From positions 1-45,878 of the forward strand of contig JAFQKQ010000098.1 in NCBI GenBank assembly GCA_017396845.1: a DNA stretch of 45,878 nucleotides, in the 5' to 3' direction. Under the pieces are notes generated by a model. That model saw only the letters and a list, made by a program, of their open reading frames with translations. It was not told the DNA's origin and searched no databases. Shown in pieces: positions 17,250-25,135 of the stretch (position 1 is its first letter; every line of letters begins with the position of its first letter). Source of the stretch: Clostridia bacterium (GTDB lineage Bacteria; Bacillota; Clostridia; Christensenellales; Aristaeellaceae). Both the position numbers and the translations under genes were made by a program.

Positions 17250-17747
17250 ATGGACAAAAACCGCTTTCTCGCGGCAAATGCACTGCTTGAAAATGTAACC
17301 CCCCTTAAAACAGACTGCGGTCTGTTATGCGACCATGCCTGCTGCAAGCCGGACGACGACGCAGGCTACGGCGTATGGCTCTTTCCGGAGGAAGAGGCGA
17401 TCAATATGCCTTGGGGAACGACCGTGGACACGCTTTTACCGGTAACAAAGCTGAAGGTTAAAATGCTGATCTGCGAAAAGGGCTGCGAAAGAAGCCTGCG
17501 TCCCTTCCAGTGCCGCATTTTCCCGCTGGTTCCGTACTTTTCCAAAAAGCGCAATGAATGGGACGTAAGAATGGACAGGCGCGCATTTCAGCTGTGTCCC
17601 CTGCTTCCCTACGGCAAAAAAGCGCTGAACCCGGAGTTTGTGAAAAAGGCAAAGGAAGCCGTTCAATTCATCGCCCAGGATGAAAACGGCGAGCGCTTTT
17701 TACAAGCGCTCGCACGTGAAGAGGATGCCTATCATTTTTCGCTTTAG
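17250..17747 (+). CDS. Cys-rich, probably metal-binding protein (YkgJ-like)
   Basis: 165 residues from ATG 17250, with GGAGGT 6 bp upstream. The cysteines are arranged as DCGLLCDHACC near residue 25, CEKGC near 75, PFQCRIFPLVPY near 85 and LCPLLPYG near 115. This pattern resembles the YkgJ/UPF0153 family, whose cysteines are thought to chelate zinc or an iron-sulfur cluster. There is no signal peptide or membrane segment, so it should be cytoplasmic. It is divergent from the ferredoxin gene through touching promoters, which suggests, but does not show, a shared iron or redox role. Its stop codon overlaps that of the convergent lipoprotein gene by 4 bp. Confidence 0.65.
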   Translation: MDKNRFLAANALLENVTPLKTDCGLLCDHACCKPDDDAGYGVWLFPEEEAINMPWGTTVDTLLPVTKLKVKMLICEKGCERSLRPFQCRIFPLVPYFSKKRNEWDVRMDRRAFQLCPLLPYGKKALNPEFVKKAKEAVQFIAQDENGERFLQALAREEDAYHFSL

Positions 17748-20719
17748 TTCGCAAGCTCGTTTGCGGCGTCGCTTCCGAGGAACGCCTGAATTTCAGGAGA
17801 GGCTACGCCGTCGGCATAGGTAAAGCCCATCGCCTGCTGGAAGGCGACCAGCGCCTTCTCGGTTCCTTTGTCAAAGCTTGCGTACTTGCAGTCGGATGCG
17901 TTTAGGTAGCCAAGGCCGATCAGCTTAAGCTGCATTTCGCCCACGTATTCATTCTCCATGCCGATGGTAAGCACGGGATAGGAACGCGTTTCTACGGAAT
18001 CAAACTGTCCGCTGGCGGGCGCTGCATACGAGAACAGTATCTCCTGAAGCGCAACCGTCGCTTCGCCCGTGGGCTCAAGCCCGATGGCCTTCTGGAACGC
18101 CTTTACGGCCGCCGTGGTCTTGGTAAGGTAGTTGCCGCCGATATCGCCGCCGAAGTAGCCGAGCGCCTTGAGTCTGCGCTGGATCTCCTTTACCTTTTCG
18201 CCGGTGTTTCCGTTTCTCAGCGGCGTATACTCGCTCTGACCGGGCAGTACGGATTCGGAAACGGCGAGATACGCTTTATTCATATATCCCACGTCGCCTG
18301 CGGAATTCATAACCTCCGCCCAGTCGCCGTTTGTGCGAAGCCAGGTTACGGCGACGCCCGTTTTCAGCTTTCCTAACATCTCAGACGAGGTGTTAGGCGT
18401 TTTATATACGATTACTCCGTCCCGATTGATGTACGCGGTCTTGTTTACATTCTGAATTTCGCCCGAGAACGCGAAATCGCCCTCGTCTTCATCCTCGACA
18501 ACCAGCGCAAAGTCCGCTTTTTTCGCGTAGGCGATGCTTCCCGCGTCATTCTGAATTTCCGCCCATTCGCCGGATGTTCTCAAAACCATAATCTCCGTGC
18601 CCTTATAAAGCACGCCGATGGGCTGCTGAGCAGTGATTGCAGAATAAACATACGTCTCTTTTGCCGTCACCTTGGCTTTTCTGTTCACGGTGACGATCGA
18701 TGTATCCTGATAGGCAGGCGCAGATTCCGAATACAATTCCTTCTGAAGCGCCGAAGTCGCGCGTCCCGTTTCCGTAAGGCCGAGCGCCTTCTGGAATTTT
18801 TTTACCGCCTTTTCCGTTGCGTCTCCGAACTTGCCGTCGGCTTTTCCGGAAAGATAGCCAAGCTCGATCAGGCGGGTCTGCATTCTTTTGACCGCTTCGC
18901 CGCTGTCGCCTTCGTTGAGCGTTGCATAGCTGACTGCGACCTCGCCGTTCGGGTTGCGAAGCGCGTTTTCGGAGAATAAGTAGCTCTGAAGAAGCGGCGT
19001 GGCAATGCCGGTCTGGGGCTGATTATACGCGTTTTCAAATGCGCGCACCGCCGCCTCCGTGCCGTCGCCGAAATAGCCGTCTACCGTGCCCGTAAGGTAT
19101 CCAAGCTCGATTAATCGCCTCTGAAGCTTGGCAACCGCATCGTTCTTATCGCCGTTTTTGAGCCTCGTATAGGCGCTTGCGTCCACATAAGCGCTGTTGG
19201 ATTCCGCCTCGTCGGAATAGAGAAGCTCCTGAAACGCCACCGACGCAACGCCCGTCTGCGCGCGTCCATGCGCCTTTTCAAACGCCTTTACGGCGTTGAT
19301 GGTGCTCTGTCCATAGAGTCCGTCCGCTTCGCCGGCCAGATATTTCAGCTGAATCAGCCGCTTCTGGAGCGCAAGCACGCTCGTTCCGTAGGAGCCCTCG
19401 CTGAGCGCGACGTACTCGGTCTGAGTGTTTGCGGAGGAGGAGTTTTTCAGCGCGTCATCGGCAAACAGATACTGCTGCATAGTGGGCGTGGCAATGCCGG
19501 TCTGCATTCTTCCGTACCTTGCTTCAAACGCCTTGACCGCCTTTTCCGTATTGTCGCCGAAGAAGCCGTCGGCCTTCCCGGACAGATAGCCAAGCTGCTT
19601 AAGGCGCGTCTGCAGCGCGACGACCTCGTCGCCGTAATCGCCGTTTGAAAGCGTTCTGTACATATCCAGAACCGGCGTAGGCGTAACTACGATCGGAGAA
19701 TAGGGCTTTGCGCTGTTTGAGAACAGATGCTTCTGCATGGCGCTGGTGGCAACGCCCGTCTGCTTCTGATTGTACGCCGCTTCAAAAGCCTTTACCGCCT
19801 TTACCGTAGCGTTCCCGTAGATGCCGTCCGCCTTGCCGGAAAGATAACCCAATTCTTTCAGACGCTGCTGGAGGAGCTTTACGTCGTCTCCCCTGCTTCC
19901 GTACTGAAGCGGCGGGAATTCATCCGTCTGCTCGGTATTCTGCGTGCTCACGGTATATGTGGGCGCCGTCTGTCCGTAGCGGTATGCGCCGCCGGAATAC
20001 AGGGTCGTCTGAAGCGCTGCCGTCGCAACGCCGGTTCTCTGCTTTCCATATGCTGCTTCAAATTCCTTGATCGCGTTTTCCGTATTGATATCAAATATGC
20101 CGCTGGCGCTTCCGGAAAGATACCCGAGCTCGATCAGCCGATTCTGAAGCCTGACCACCTGGTTTCCGGTGTTTCCGCGCTCCAGCTGCACAATGCCGCC
20201 CGTATACGGCGTGGGCGTAGGCGTGTTAAGCGACGTCCCCGTATAGATTTTGGCGTTATTGGAAAACAGATACACCTGCATCAGCGGAGAAGCCGTGCCG
20301 GTTTGCTTCTGCGAATACGCGCTTTCAAACAGCCTGACCGCCTGCGCCGTCGCCTGGTCGAAAGTGCCGGAGGCGGTTCCCGACATATAGCCCAATTCAA
20401 TCAGGCGCTTCTGAAGGTTTTTTACCGCTGTTCCGATGCTTCCAAGCGACAATTCCGTATAGGCGTCCTGCTGGCTTGCATCCATGCTTTCATTCATCCA
20501 GCCTACGATCTTCACCGCCTGCTGGGTGCTGATGGTATATGCCGGCGCATCCGGCTTGGCCGTCTGATAACCGGCGGAATTCGTTGCAAACGGCACGTTT
20601 ACATCCACCGAGTAATTCGACAGCGGATCGGTTGTATCGGTCTGCGGACTGCACGCGGTCATCAACGGCATAATGCACAGTATGGCGAACAGCGCTGCAT
20701 ATCGAATCCGCTCTTTCAT
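17744..20719 (-). CDS. large lipoprotein with nine peptidoglycan-binding repeats and two SH3-like domains
   Basis: 991 residues from ATG 20719, with AGGAGG upstream. The N-terminus is a lipoprotein signal with lipobox LMTAC (Cys23), so the protein is anchored to the outer face of the membrane. Seven PG_binding_1 repeats of about 67 residues, spaced about 80 apart, run from residue 90 to about 640 (for example LQQRLKELGYLSGKADGIYG). Two bacterial SH3-like domains follow at about 680-830 (ETYVYSAITAQQPIGVLYKG and INRDGVIVYKTPNTSSEMLG), then repeats eight and nine. No hydrolase or transferase domain is present. It probably acts as a wall-binding scaffold or tether. The MarR gene lies upstream in the same direction. 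Confidence 0.88.
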   Translation of the reverse strand: MKERIRYAALFAILCIMPLMTACSPQTDTTDPLSNYSVDVNVPFATNSAGYQTAKPDAPAYTISTQQAVKIVGWMNESMDASQQDAYTELSLGSIGTAVKNLQKRLIELGYMSGTASGTFDQATAQAVRLFESAYSQKQTGTASPLMQVYLFSNNAKIYTGTSLNTPTPTPYTGGIVQLERGNTGNQVVRLQNRLIELGYLSGSASGIFDINTENAIKEFEAAYGKQRTGVATAALQTTLYSGGAYRYGQTAPTYTVSTQNTEQTDEFPPLQYGSRGDDVKLLQQRLKELGYLSGKADGIYGNATVKAVKAFEAAYNQKQTGVATSAMQKHLFSNSAKPYSPIVVTPTPVLDMYRTLSNGDYGDEVVALQTRLKQLGYLSGKADGFFGDNTEKAVKAFEARYGRMQTGIATPTMQQYLFADDALKNSSSANTQTEYVALSEGSYGTSVLALQKRLIQLKYLAGEADGLYGQSTINAVKAFEKAHGRAQTGVASVAFQELLYSDEAESNSAYVDASAYTRLKNGDKNDAVAKLQRRLIELGYLTGTVDGYFGDGTEAAVRAFENAYNQPQTGIATPLLQSYLFSENALRNPNGEVAVSYATLNEGDSGEAVKRMQTRLIELGYLSGKADGKFGDATEKAVKKFQKALGLTETGRATSALQKELYSESAPAYQDTSIVTVNRKAKVTAKETYVYSAITAQQPIGVLYKGTEIMVLRTSGEWAEIQNDAGSIAYAKKADFALVVEDEDEGDFAFSGEIQNVNKTAYINRDGVIVYKTPNTSSEMLGKLKTGVAVTWLRTNGDWAEVMNSAGDVGYMNKAYLAVSESVLPGQSEYTPLRNGNTGEKVKEIQRRLKALGYFGGDIGGNYLTKTTAAVKAFQKAIGLEPTGEATVALQEILFSYAAPASGQFDSVETRSYPVLTIGMENEYVGEMQLKLIGLGYLNASDCKYASFDKGTEKALVAFQQAMGFTYADGVASPEIQAFLGSDAANELAN

Positions 20720-20757
20720 GCTTCGGCCTCCTATTGGAATATTTCCCATATATGACG

Positions 20758-20796
20758 GATTTGGCAGGATGAAAGTTTCTTCATCCCGCCAAATTA
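20758..20796 (-). terminator. hairpin between the marR and lipoprotein genes
   Basis: An inverted repeat (TTTGGC-AGGATGAA with TTCATCC-CGCCAAA) lies in the 81-bp gap. It lacks a U tract, so partial termination or RNA processing within one operon is as likely as a true end. Confidence 0.45.
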
Positions 20797-20800
20797 ACAA

Positions 20801-21262
20801 TTATTCACTTGCCTTAAGTATATTATATATGATGGATATCGCATCTGTCAAGCGCACCATATCATGTTCTTTGATATTTCCGGACCATTTCGAAATGCCG
20901 CCTTTGAGCGAGCCCACGATGGAGCGAACCTTCTCGCGTCCCTTCTCCTGAATCACCACATGAACCACGCGGCGATCGGCAGAATTACGGATGCGCTTTA
21001 CATATCCGGCTTCGATCATTCGGTCGATCAAAGGCGTTATGTTCGGCTTGGCGATATCAAAGCGGGAGGAAATTTCCGTCACCGTCATCGTCTCCGACTC
21101 GTCAAGCGCTGCAAGCACCTGAATATAGGATAGCGGCAATGCATTATCGTTTTGCTCTATTTCCGGCCTGAAAATTCTCTTTTTCAGTAAAGGAGCAATT
21201 GTCAGAATCTGCCACGCTAATTTTTCGAGTGTATCGCGTTTTTTTTCGTTATTGGTCTCCAT
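20801..21262 (-). CDS. MarR family transcriptional regulator
   Basis: 153 residues. MarR proteins are dimeric winged-helix repressors or activators. The central domain shows the usual order: TVTEISSRFDIAKPNITPLI (recognition helices), then the wing with YVKRIRNSADRRVVHVVI, containing the conserved D-R-R motif. Flanking N- and C-terminal helices form the dimer interface. The start has GAGGTGA 9 bp upstream. It lies just ahead of the nine-repeat lipoprotein and reads the same way, so it may regulate that gene and itself. No ligand can be deduced. Confidence 0.92.
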   Translation of the reverse strand: METNNEKKRDTLEKLAWQILTIAPLLKKRIFRPEIEQNDNALPLSYIQVLAALDESETMTVTEISSRFDIAKPNITPLIDRMIEAGYVKRIRNSADRRVVHVVIQEKGREKVRSIVGSLKGGISKWSGNIKEHDMVRLTDAISIIYNILKASE

Positions 21263-21300
21263 TTATTCGTCACCTCAGCATATTCTCACACGATAATATT

Positions 21301-21329
21301 ATTTTACATCATATAATAAATAATTGCAA
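21301..21329 (-). promoter_or_regulatory. promoter of the marR gene
   Basis: Minus strand TTGCAA (21324-21329), 17 bp, TAAAAT (21301-21306). The surrounding AT-rich sequence contains short imperfect palindromes such as ATAATATTAT, where autoregulation could occur. This last point is inference. Confidence 0.5.
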
Positions 21330-21330
21330 G

Positions 21331-23388
21331 TTATCCTTCAATTATATTTGTGCGCTCGTCTTCGTAAAACGCAATTGCTTCATCAGAAACCGCATATATT
21401 CTTATTGTTTCATAATTTCCCTTATGCTCATATACCAACGGGTACATTTCTTGAATTTCAATTTCATTTATTATATATTCATTTAGATAATGACTTTTAT
21501 CGGGTAAATATTGATAGTTTATGTGGAATACGCCTCTTTCATATGAGGAAACATACACATAATCAACGCCGTACTGATTATACAAGTATACATAATCCTT
21601 CGGGAACGCCATCATCAGAATTGCTTCTGTTTCCTGTTTTTGATAATCAAGCCCGTGAAAATGCACATAGAGGCTCGATCCGCAGACAATTTTCCTGCCC
21701 GCGAGCGCCGCCGGCGCGTTGTTGTGATTGTTGGCGGTCAGGAACACGGAACCCTCGGGCGTGTTTTCTTTGATAAACTCAGCCGCTTCCACATGCTCCG
21801 AAGAAAACACTTCATAATCCGAAATGCATTCTCTTGCAATGGTGATCGCACCGGAAATCGTGGATGCGGCAATGAACGCCGCAGCCAGCACAAACCGCAT
21901 GCGAATGCCCGAAAGACGTCTGTAAATATCCGTAAGCAGCTGTGCAGCGGCGGGCAGCATTGCAATGAATGCTACAAAAAATAACTTGATGTTATCATAA
22001 ACATTCGGCTGGAACAGCACAAATTCAGACATTACAAACAGAATCAGCGACCCGAAGGCAATCGCCTTAACGGAAAGTTTCCTCGCCGACAAGCCGGCCG
22101 GCAGAAAGAACAAAAAGACAATGCCCACGTTTTTGATCCAGAACCAGAAATAGCCGTCGATCAGCCCGCCGCGTCCGTTGTTATTCACCCAGTTAAACAG
22201 TATTCTCAGAGAACCGCCTTCAATCGTCTGCGGAAACGTCCATTTGAGAAGCTGCGGAAAGGCAATCAGACAGGCAATAACGCCGTACAAACCGAAATTG
22301 AGAATCGTCTTTCCCCTTTTTCCCTTTTCCTTTATAAAGCATACGATCATAGCGCCCAGGCTGATCGCGCCCAGCGCCAGAAATGAATGGGTATGAATCA
22401 TCGGCATACAGCCCGCAAAAATGCCAAGGATAACAAAGGTTTTCGTGTTTCTCGTTCGAATCGCAACCGACAGAAGATAAAGCGCAGGAATTACGCACAT
22501 CCAGCCCGCCATCAGCGTTCTTTGCGGAATGATCAGATCCGAAAGCGCGTTTACCCAGCGAAGATTCTCATCCGGCATGTTGGTAGGCGTTTGATAATAT
22601 CCAAACAGCGCCTTGTCAAGCGCCTGCGTATCCCATCCGAGCGTATCAAGCGTTTGAATAAAGCCGAGACCGCCGTTCAGAGCAAAGAGCACGAATGCGA
22701 GCGCGCAGGCGGATTTTTTCTTTGTAATATCATAGGCAAATACGGCAAAGCCCAGATAGATCAGTATCGTCATCACCGTTCCCGGCACATAGAACGCGGC
22801 GGGAAGCGGAGTGCCGAATATGAGCATGGTGGCGCTGAGCGCGTCGGTCAGGAAGGGATAGCCCAATTGCGTGCCGGGAAGAATCGTATACTCCGGCGAA
22901 TAGCTCTGCCCGATCAATCCCGTTGCAAAGCTCAGATGCATGCACAAATCGCCGTAGGTCGACTGCCCCACGTGGTACGCACCGTCGACCATTCTGAGAT
23001 TATGCGTATACTGAAGATACCCCGAAAGCACAGCCATCGGAAGTACGAGTACGAGCAACAGCCATACGGGGATATCGCGTTTTGCGTCCGCACCGTTTTT
23101 CGTTAAATCAATCCCTGCTGCGTCATTCCTATTAAAAGACCGCTTAAAAACAATAAGACATACGACAGATACGGCTGAAAGCAGGAACGATGTTCCTGCC
23201 GCAAAAAGCTGCGCAGTCAATGTGAAATCAAACGCATACGCATACAGGCTCGGAAGCCACATCATTTCCATAAGTCCTATAACGCAGCCAAGCCAAATCT
23301 TTTTCAGCAGGCTTGATGCGTGAAACAGACTCATCGCCTGCAAAACGCCCGCTGCCATAAACCAAATCAGCACCAGTATTCCAACCAT
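21331..23388 (-). CDS. polytopic membrane protein, GT-C glycosyltransferase-like
   Basis: 685 residues with about a dozen hydrophobic segments over the first 510 residues and a soluble C-terminal domain of about 170. The topology and the early acidic motif in an outside loop (QSTYGDLCMHLSFATGLIGQ near residue 140) fit GT-C glycosyltransferases, which use polyprenyl-phosphate sugars at the outer membrane face. A later aromatic stretch (GGLIDGYFWFWIKNVGIVFL) also fits. The C-terminal domain contains AAEFIKENTPEGSVFLTANN and DYVYVSSYERGVFHINYQYL. No specific family is recognised. AGGAGG lies 4 bp ahead of the start. A cell-envelope glycan role is inferred. Confidence 0.6.
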   Translation of the reverse strand: MVGILVLIWFMAAGVLQAMSLFHASSLLKKIWLGCVIGLMEMMWLPSLYAYAFDFTLTAQLFAAGTSFLLSAVSVVCLIVFKRSFNRNDAAGIDLTKNGADAKRDIPVWLLLVLVLPMAVLSGYLQYTHNLRMVDGAYHVGQSTYGDLCMHLSFATGLIGQSYSPEYTILPGTQLGYPFLTDALSATMLIFGTPLPAAFYVPGTVMTILIYLGFAVFAYDITKKKSACALAFVLFALNGGLGFIQTLDTLGWDTQALDKALFGYYQTPTNMPDENLRWVNALSDLIIPQRTLMAGWMCVIPALYLLSVAIRTRNTKTFVILGIFAGCMPMIHTHSFLALGAISLGAMIVCFIKEKGKRGKTILNFGLYGVIACLIAFPQLLKWTFPQTIEGGSLRILFNWVNNNGRGGLIDGYFWFWIKNVGIVFLFFLPAGLSARKLSVKAIAFGSLILFVMSEFVLFQPNVYDNIKLFFVAFIAMLPAAAQLLTDIYRRLSGIRMRFVLAAAFIAASTISGAITIARECISDYEVFSSEHVEAAEFIKENTPEGSVFLTANNHNNAPAALAGRKIVCGSSLYVHFHGLDYQKQETEAILMMAFPKDYVYLYNQYGVDYVYVSSYERGVFHINYQYLPDKSHYLNEYIINEIEIQEMYPLVYEHKGNYETIRIYAVSDEAIAFYEDERTNIIEG

Positions 23389-23421
23389 ACAACCTCCTGA
23401 AACGCCTTTGCTTACCTATCT

Positions 23422-23450
23422 ATTATACCACAGTCGTCCTATTTCATCAA
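23422..23450 (-). promoter_or_regulatory. promoter of the GT-C-like gene
   Basis: Minus strand TTGATG (23445-23450), 17 bp, TATAAT (23422-23427) with an extended TGG. Confidence 0.65.
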
Positions 23451-23570
23451 CCGCGGCAAATTTCATATGTTTTATGATTTGCGCTCCCGGCTCTGCCGAC
23501 TCAATCAGCATCATATTTTATAATGAAAGCGCCGTCAGTAATATATGCGTTATCAAAGGAGGACATCCAA

Positions 23571-23795
23571 ATGGTAACTCAGGCAGGCGCGTTTGATTCA
23601 CCTGCGCGTAAAACGCATCAAAACGGGTTCCGCAAGCACGCGCCCCTGTCGGGAACCGTATGTAATGTTCTTTCTCCCAACGACGTTTTCCTTCGTATTC
23701 AAATACGGCTCTTGCTTCGGTCTGCTCGCTCAGGTTCTGTATCGTTAATCCTCAATCCCCCCAAAAAAATGGCGGAATCATCCGCCCGCTTTTAG
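23571..23795 (+). CDS. possible small protein, unrecognised
   Basis: 74 codons starting MVTQAGAFDSPARKTHQN. The case for it is an excellent AAAGGAGG 8 bp upstream and a perfect TATAAT at 23519-23524, about 47 bp before the start. The case against is composition unlike neighbouring proteins (Arg and Ser rich, LRIQIRLLLRSARSGSVS), no family I know, and a hairpin at 23771-23786 that falls inside the end of the frame. It may be a real short peptide, a decayed gene, or a transcript whose function is the RNA. Confidence 0.3.
   Translation: MVTQAGAFDSPARKTHQNGFRKHAPLSGTVCNVLSPNDVFLRIQIRLLLRSARSGSVSLILNPPKKMAESSARF
23771..23795 (+). terminator. short hairpin with weak U tract
   Basis: GGCGGA-ATCA-TCCGCC followed by CGCTTTTAG. 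It could end the short transcript starting near 23530. Confidence 0.4.
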
Positions 23796-23823
23796 ACGCG
23801 CTGCTTGTGGCTTCAGAAATATA

Positions 23824-23852
23824 TTGCTTTTTTCTCCGCTATGCTGTAAAAT
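23824..23852 (+). promoter_or_regulatory. promoter of the sugar isomerase-like gene
   Basis: TTGCTT (23824-23829), 17 bp, TAAAAT (23847-23852), about 39 bp before the start. Confidence 0.55.
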
Positions 23853-23890
23853 AAAAGCAATTCTAAAATATAAGCGAGGTGCTCCATATT

Positions 23891-24736
23891 ATGCATTCCT
23901 TCCCCATCGGTATCATTCTTGACTCCTTCCGCAAGCCCTTCATTGAGGCGCTCGATATCGTAGCATCTCTGGGCGCTCAGGGTATACAGGTGTATGCTAC
24001 CCGCGGCGAAATGTCCCCGGAGAATCTCGTTGGCGAAAAGCGCCGCCAGTTCCTGAACGAAGTAAAGGCCCGCGGCCTCGTGATCTCTGCGCTCTGCGGC
24101 GATCTTGGTCACGGTTTCGGCAACAAAGAAGAGAATCCCATGCTGGTTGAAAAATCCAAGCGCATTCTGGATCTGGCAATGGATCTTGAGACCGCCGTCG
24201 TCACCACGCACATCGGCGTAGTTCCCACCGATTCCGCCCATCCGCGCTACAAAATCATGCAGGATGCATGCGGAGAGCTGGCAGCTTATGCCGACAGCCT
24301 CAAGGCCCACTTTGCCATTGAGACCGGCCCCGAAACCTCTCTCGTATTAAAGGGCTTCCTCGATTCCCTCCACTCCACCGGCGTAGCCGTAAACCTTGAC
24401 CCCGCCAATCTCATCATGGTCACCGGCGATGATCCCGCACAGGCGGTTCACAACCTGAAGGATTACATCGTTCACACCCATGCCAAGGACGGCGTTCGTC
24501 TGCGTGAAGCCAATCCCGAAGCCATCTACGGCCTCGTCCGCGACGATGCGCTCGTAACCGATCCCGCGTTCCTCGAGGTTCCGCTGGGCGAAGGCGGCGT
24601 ACCGTATGAGCGATATCTCCAGGCGCTGGAAGACATCGGCTACAAAGGCTTCCTCACCATCGAGCGCGAGGTCGGCGCTTCCCCCGAGGAGGACATCAAG
24701 AAGGCGGTTCGTTTCCTGCGCGAAAAGATGCAGTAA
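23891..24736 (+). CDS. sugar phosphate isomerase/epimerase (xylose isomerase-like TIM barrel)
   Basis: 281 residues from ATG 23891, with GAGGTG 9 bp upstream. The GTG at 23879 lies within that site and is rejected. The protein is an AP endonuclease family 2 type barrel, the fold of IolE/IolI and many sugar epimerases. Visible pieces include the first strand FPIGIILDSF, DLGHGFGNKEENPML, TTHIGVVP, FAIETGPET (metal-binding Glu), VAVNLDPANLIM (Asp), IVHTHAKDG (His and Asp) and FLTIEREVG at the end. This set of acidic and His ligands predicts a divalent metal site and aldose-ketose or epimerase chemistry. The substrate is unknown. It is a single-gene unit with a strong terminator. Confidence 0.85.
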   Translation: MHSFPIGIILDSFRKPFIEALDIVASLGAQGIQVYATRGEMSPENLVGEKRRQFLNEVKARGLVISALCGDLGHGFGNKEENPMLVEKSKRILDLAMDLETAVVTTHIGVVPTDSAHPRYKIMQDACGELAAYADSLKAHFAIETGPETSLVLKGFLDSLHSTGVAVNLDPANLIMVTGDDPAQAVHNLKDYIVHTHAKDGVRLREANPEAIYGLVRDDALVTDPAFLEVPLGEGGVPYERYLQALEDIGYKGFLTIEREVGASPEEDIKKAVRFLREKMQ

Positions 24737-24747
24737 TTGAGTGTAAG

Positions 24748-24782
24748 GGCCGTTGCAGAAATTCTGCGGCGGCTCCTTTTTT
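24748..24782 (+). terminator. intrinsic terminator of the isomerase gene
   Basis: GCCG-TT-GCAGAA pairs with TTCTGC-GG-CGGC, followed by TCCTTTTTT, about 20 bp after the stop codon. Confidence 0.85.
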
Positions 24783-24849
24783 CATTGGTGCGATGGGCGG
24801 TTAAACAGAATGAAGTCCGGTGATTGAGGTTGTCAGACATGTTCCGGCG

Positions 24850-25050
24850 GATTCTTCCCCGCTTTTTTTCTCACAGACTTTTTGGCGTTTCTCTTTAAGC
24901 AAACTCATACGCAGCGCCCGTTCTCCGCTTGCCGACCCCGCTTGCGGGGAAATATGGCTGAGCTGAGCGAGACGGAAGGGGTGCGGTTTCTTGAAACTAA
25001 CGTTCCGTTTCTTTGATACCATTTTGCAGGAAACGAACAGGAACGCAGCC
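24850..25050. repeat. possible extragenic repeat element
   Basis: The gap 24783-25135 contains a GC-rich perfect palindrome CCCCGCTTGCGGGG (24936-24949) followed by GCTGAGCGAGACGGAAGGGG. From general familiarity, this resembles dispersed intergenic repeats in gut Clostridia. Only one copy is in the window, so the assignment cannot be confirmed here. No gene is supported in the gap. Confidence 0.3.
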
Positions 25051-25135
25051 CATCATCCGCTCGGGCGGCAGTCCCCCCATTCAATGAGACGGAGCCAGGA
25101 GGCTTGTATATTTTGCTTGATGGATTTTCAAAGGA

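Noticed and set aside
17744-20719. CRISPR-like or DNA-level tandem repeat array
   Set aside because: The periodicity is in the protein repeats; the DNA copies are diverged and coding, with no repeat-spacer pattern.
19727-20755. Rightward open frame across the nine-repeat lipoprotein
   Set aside because: It is the complement of tandem peptidoglycan-binding repeats and shows repeated Arg/Leu patterns rather than a fold of its own.
24783-25135. Cyclic di-AMP (ydaO) riboswitch before ktrB
   Set aside because: Such switches often precede Ktr genes, but the conserved pieces of that motif could not be found on either strand.
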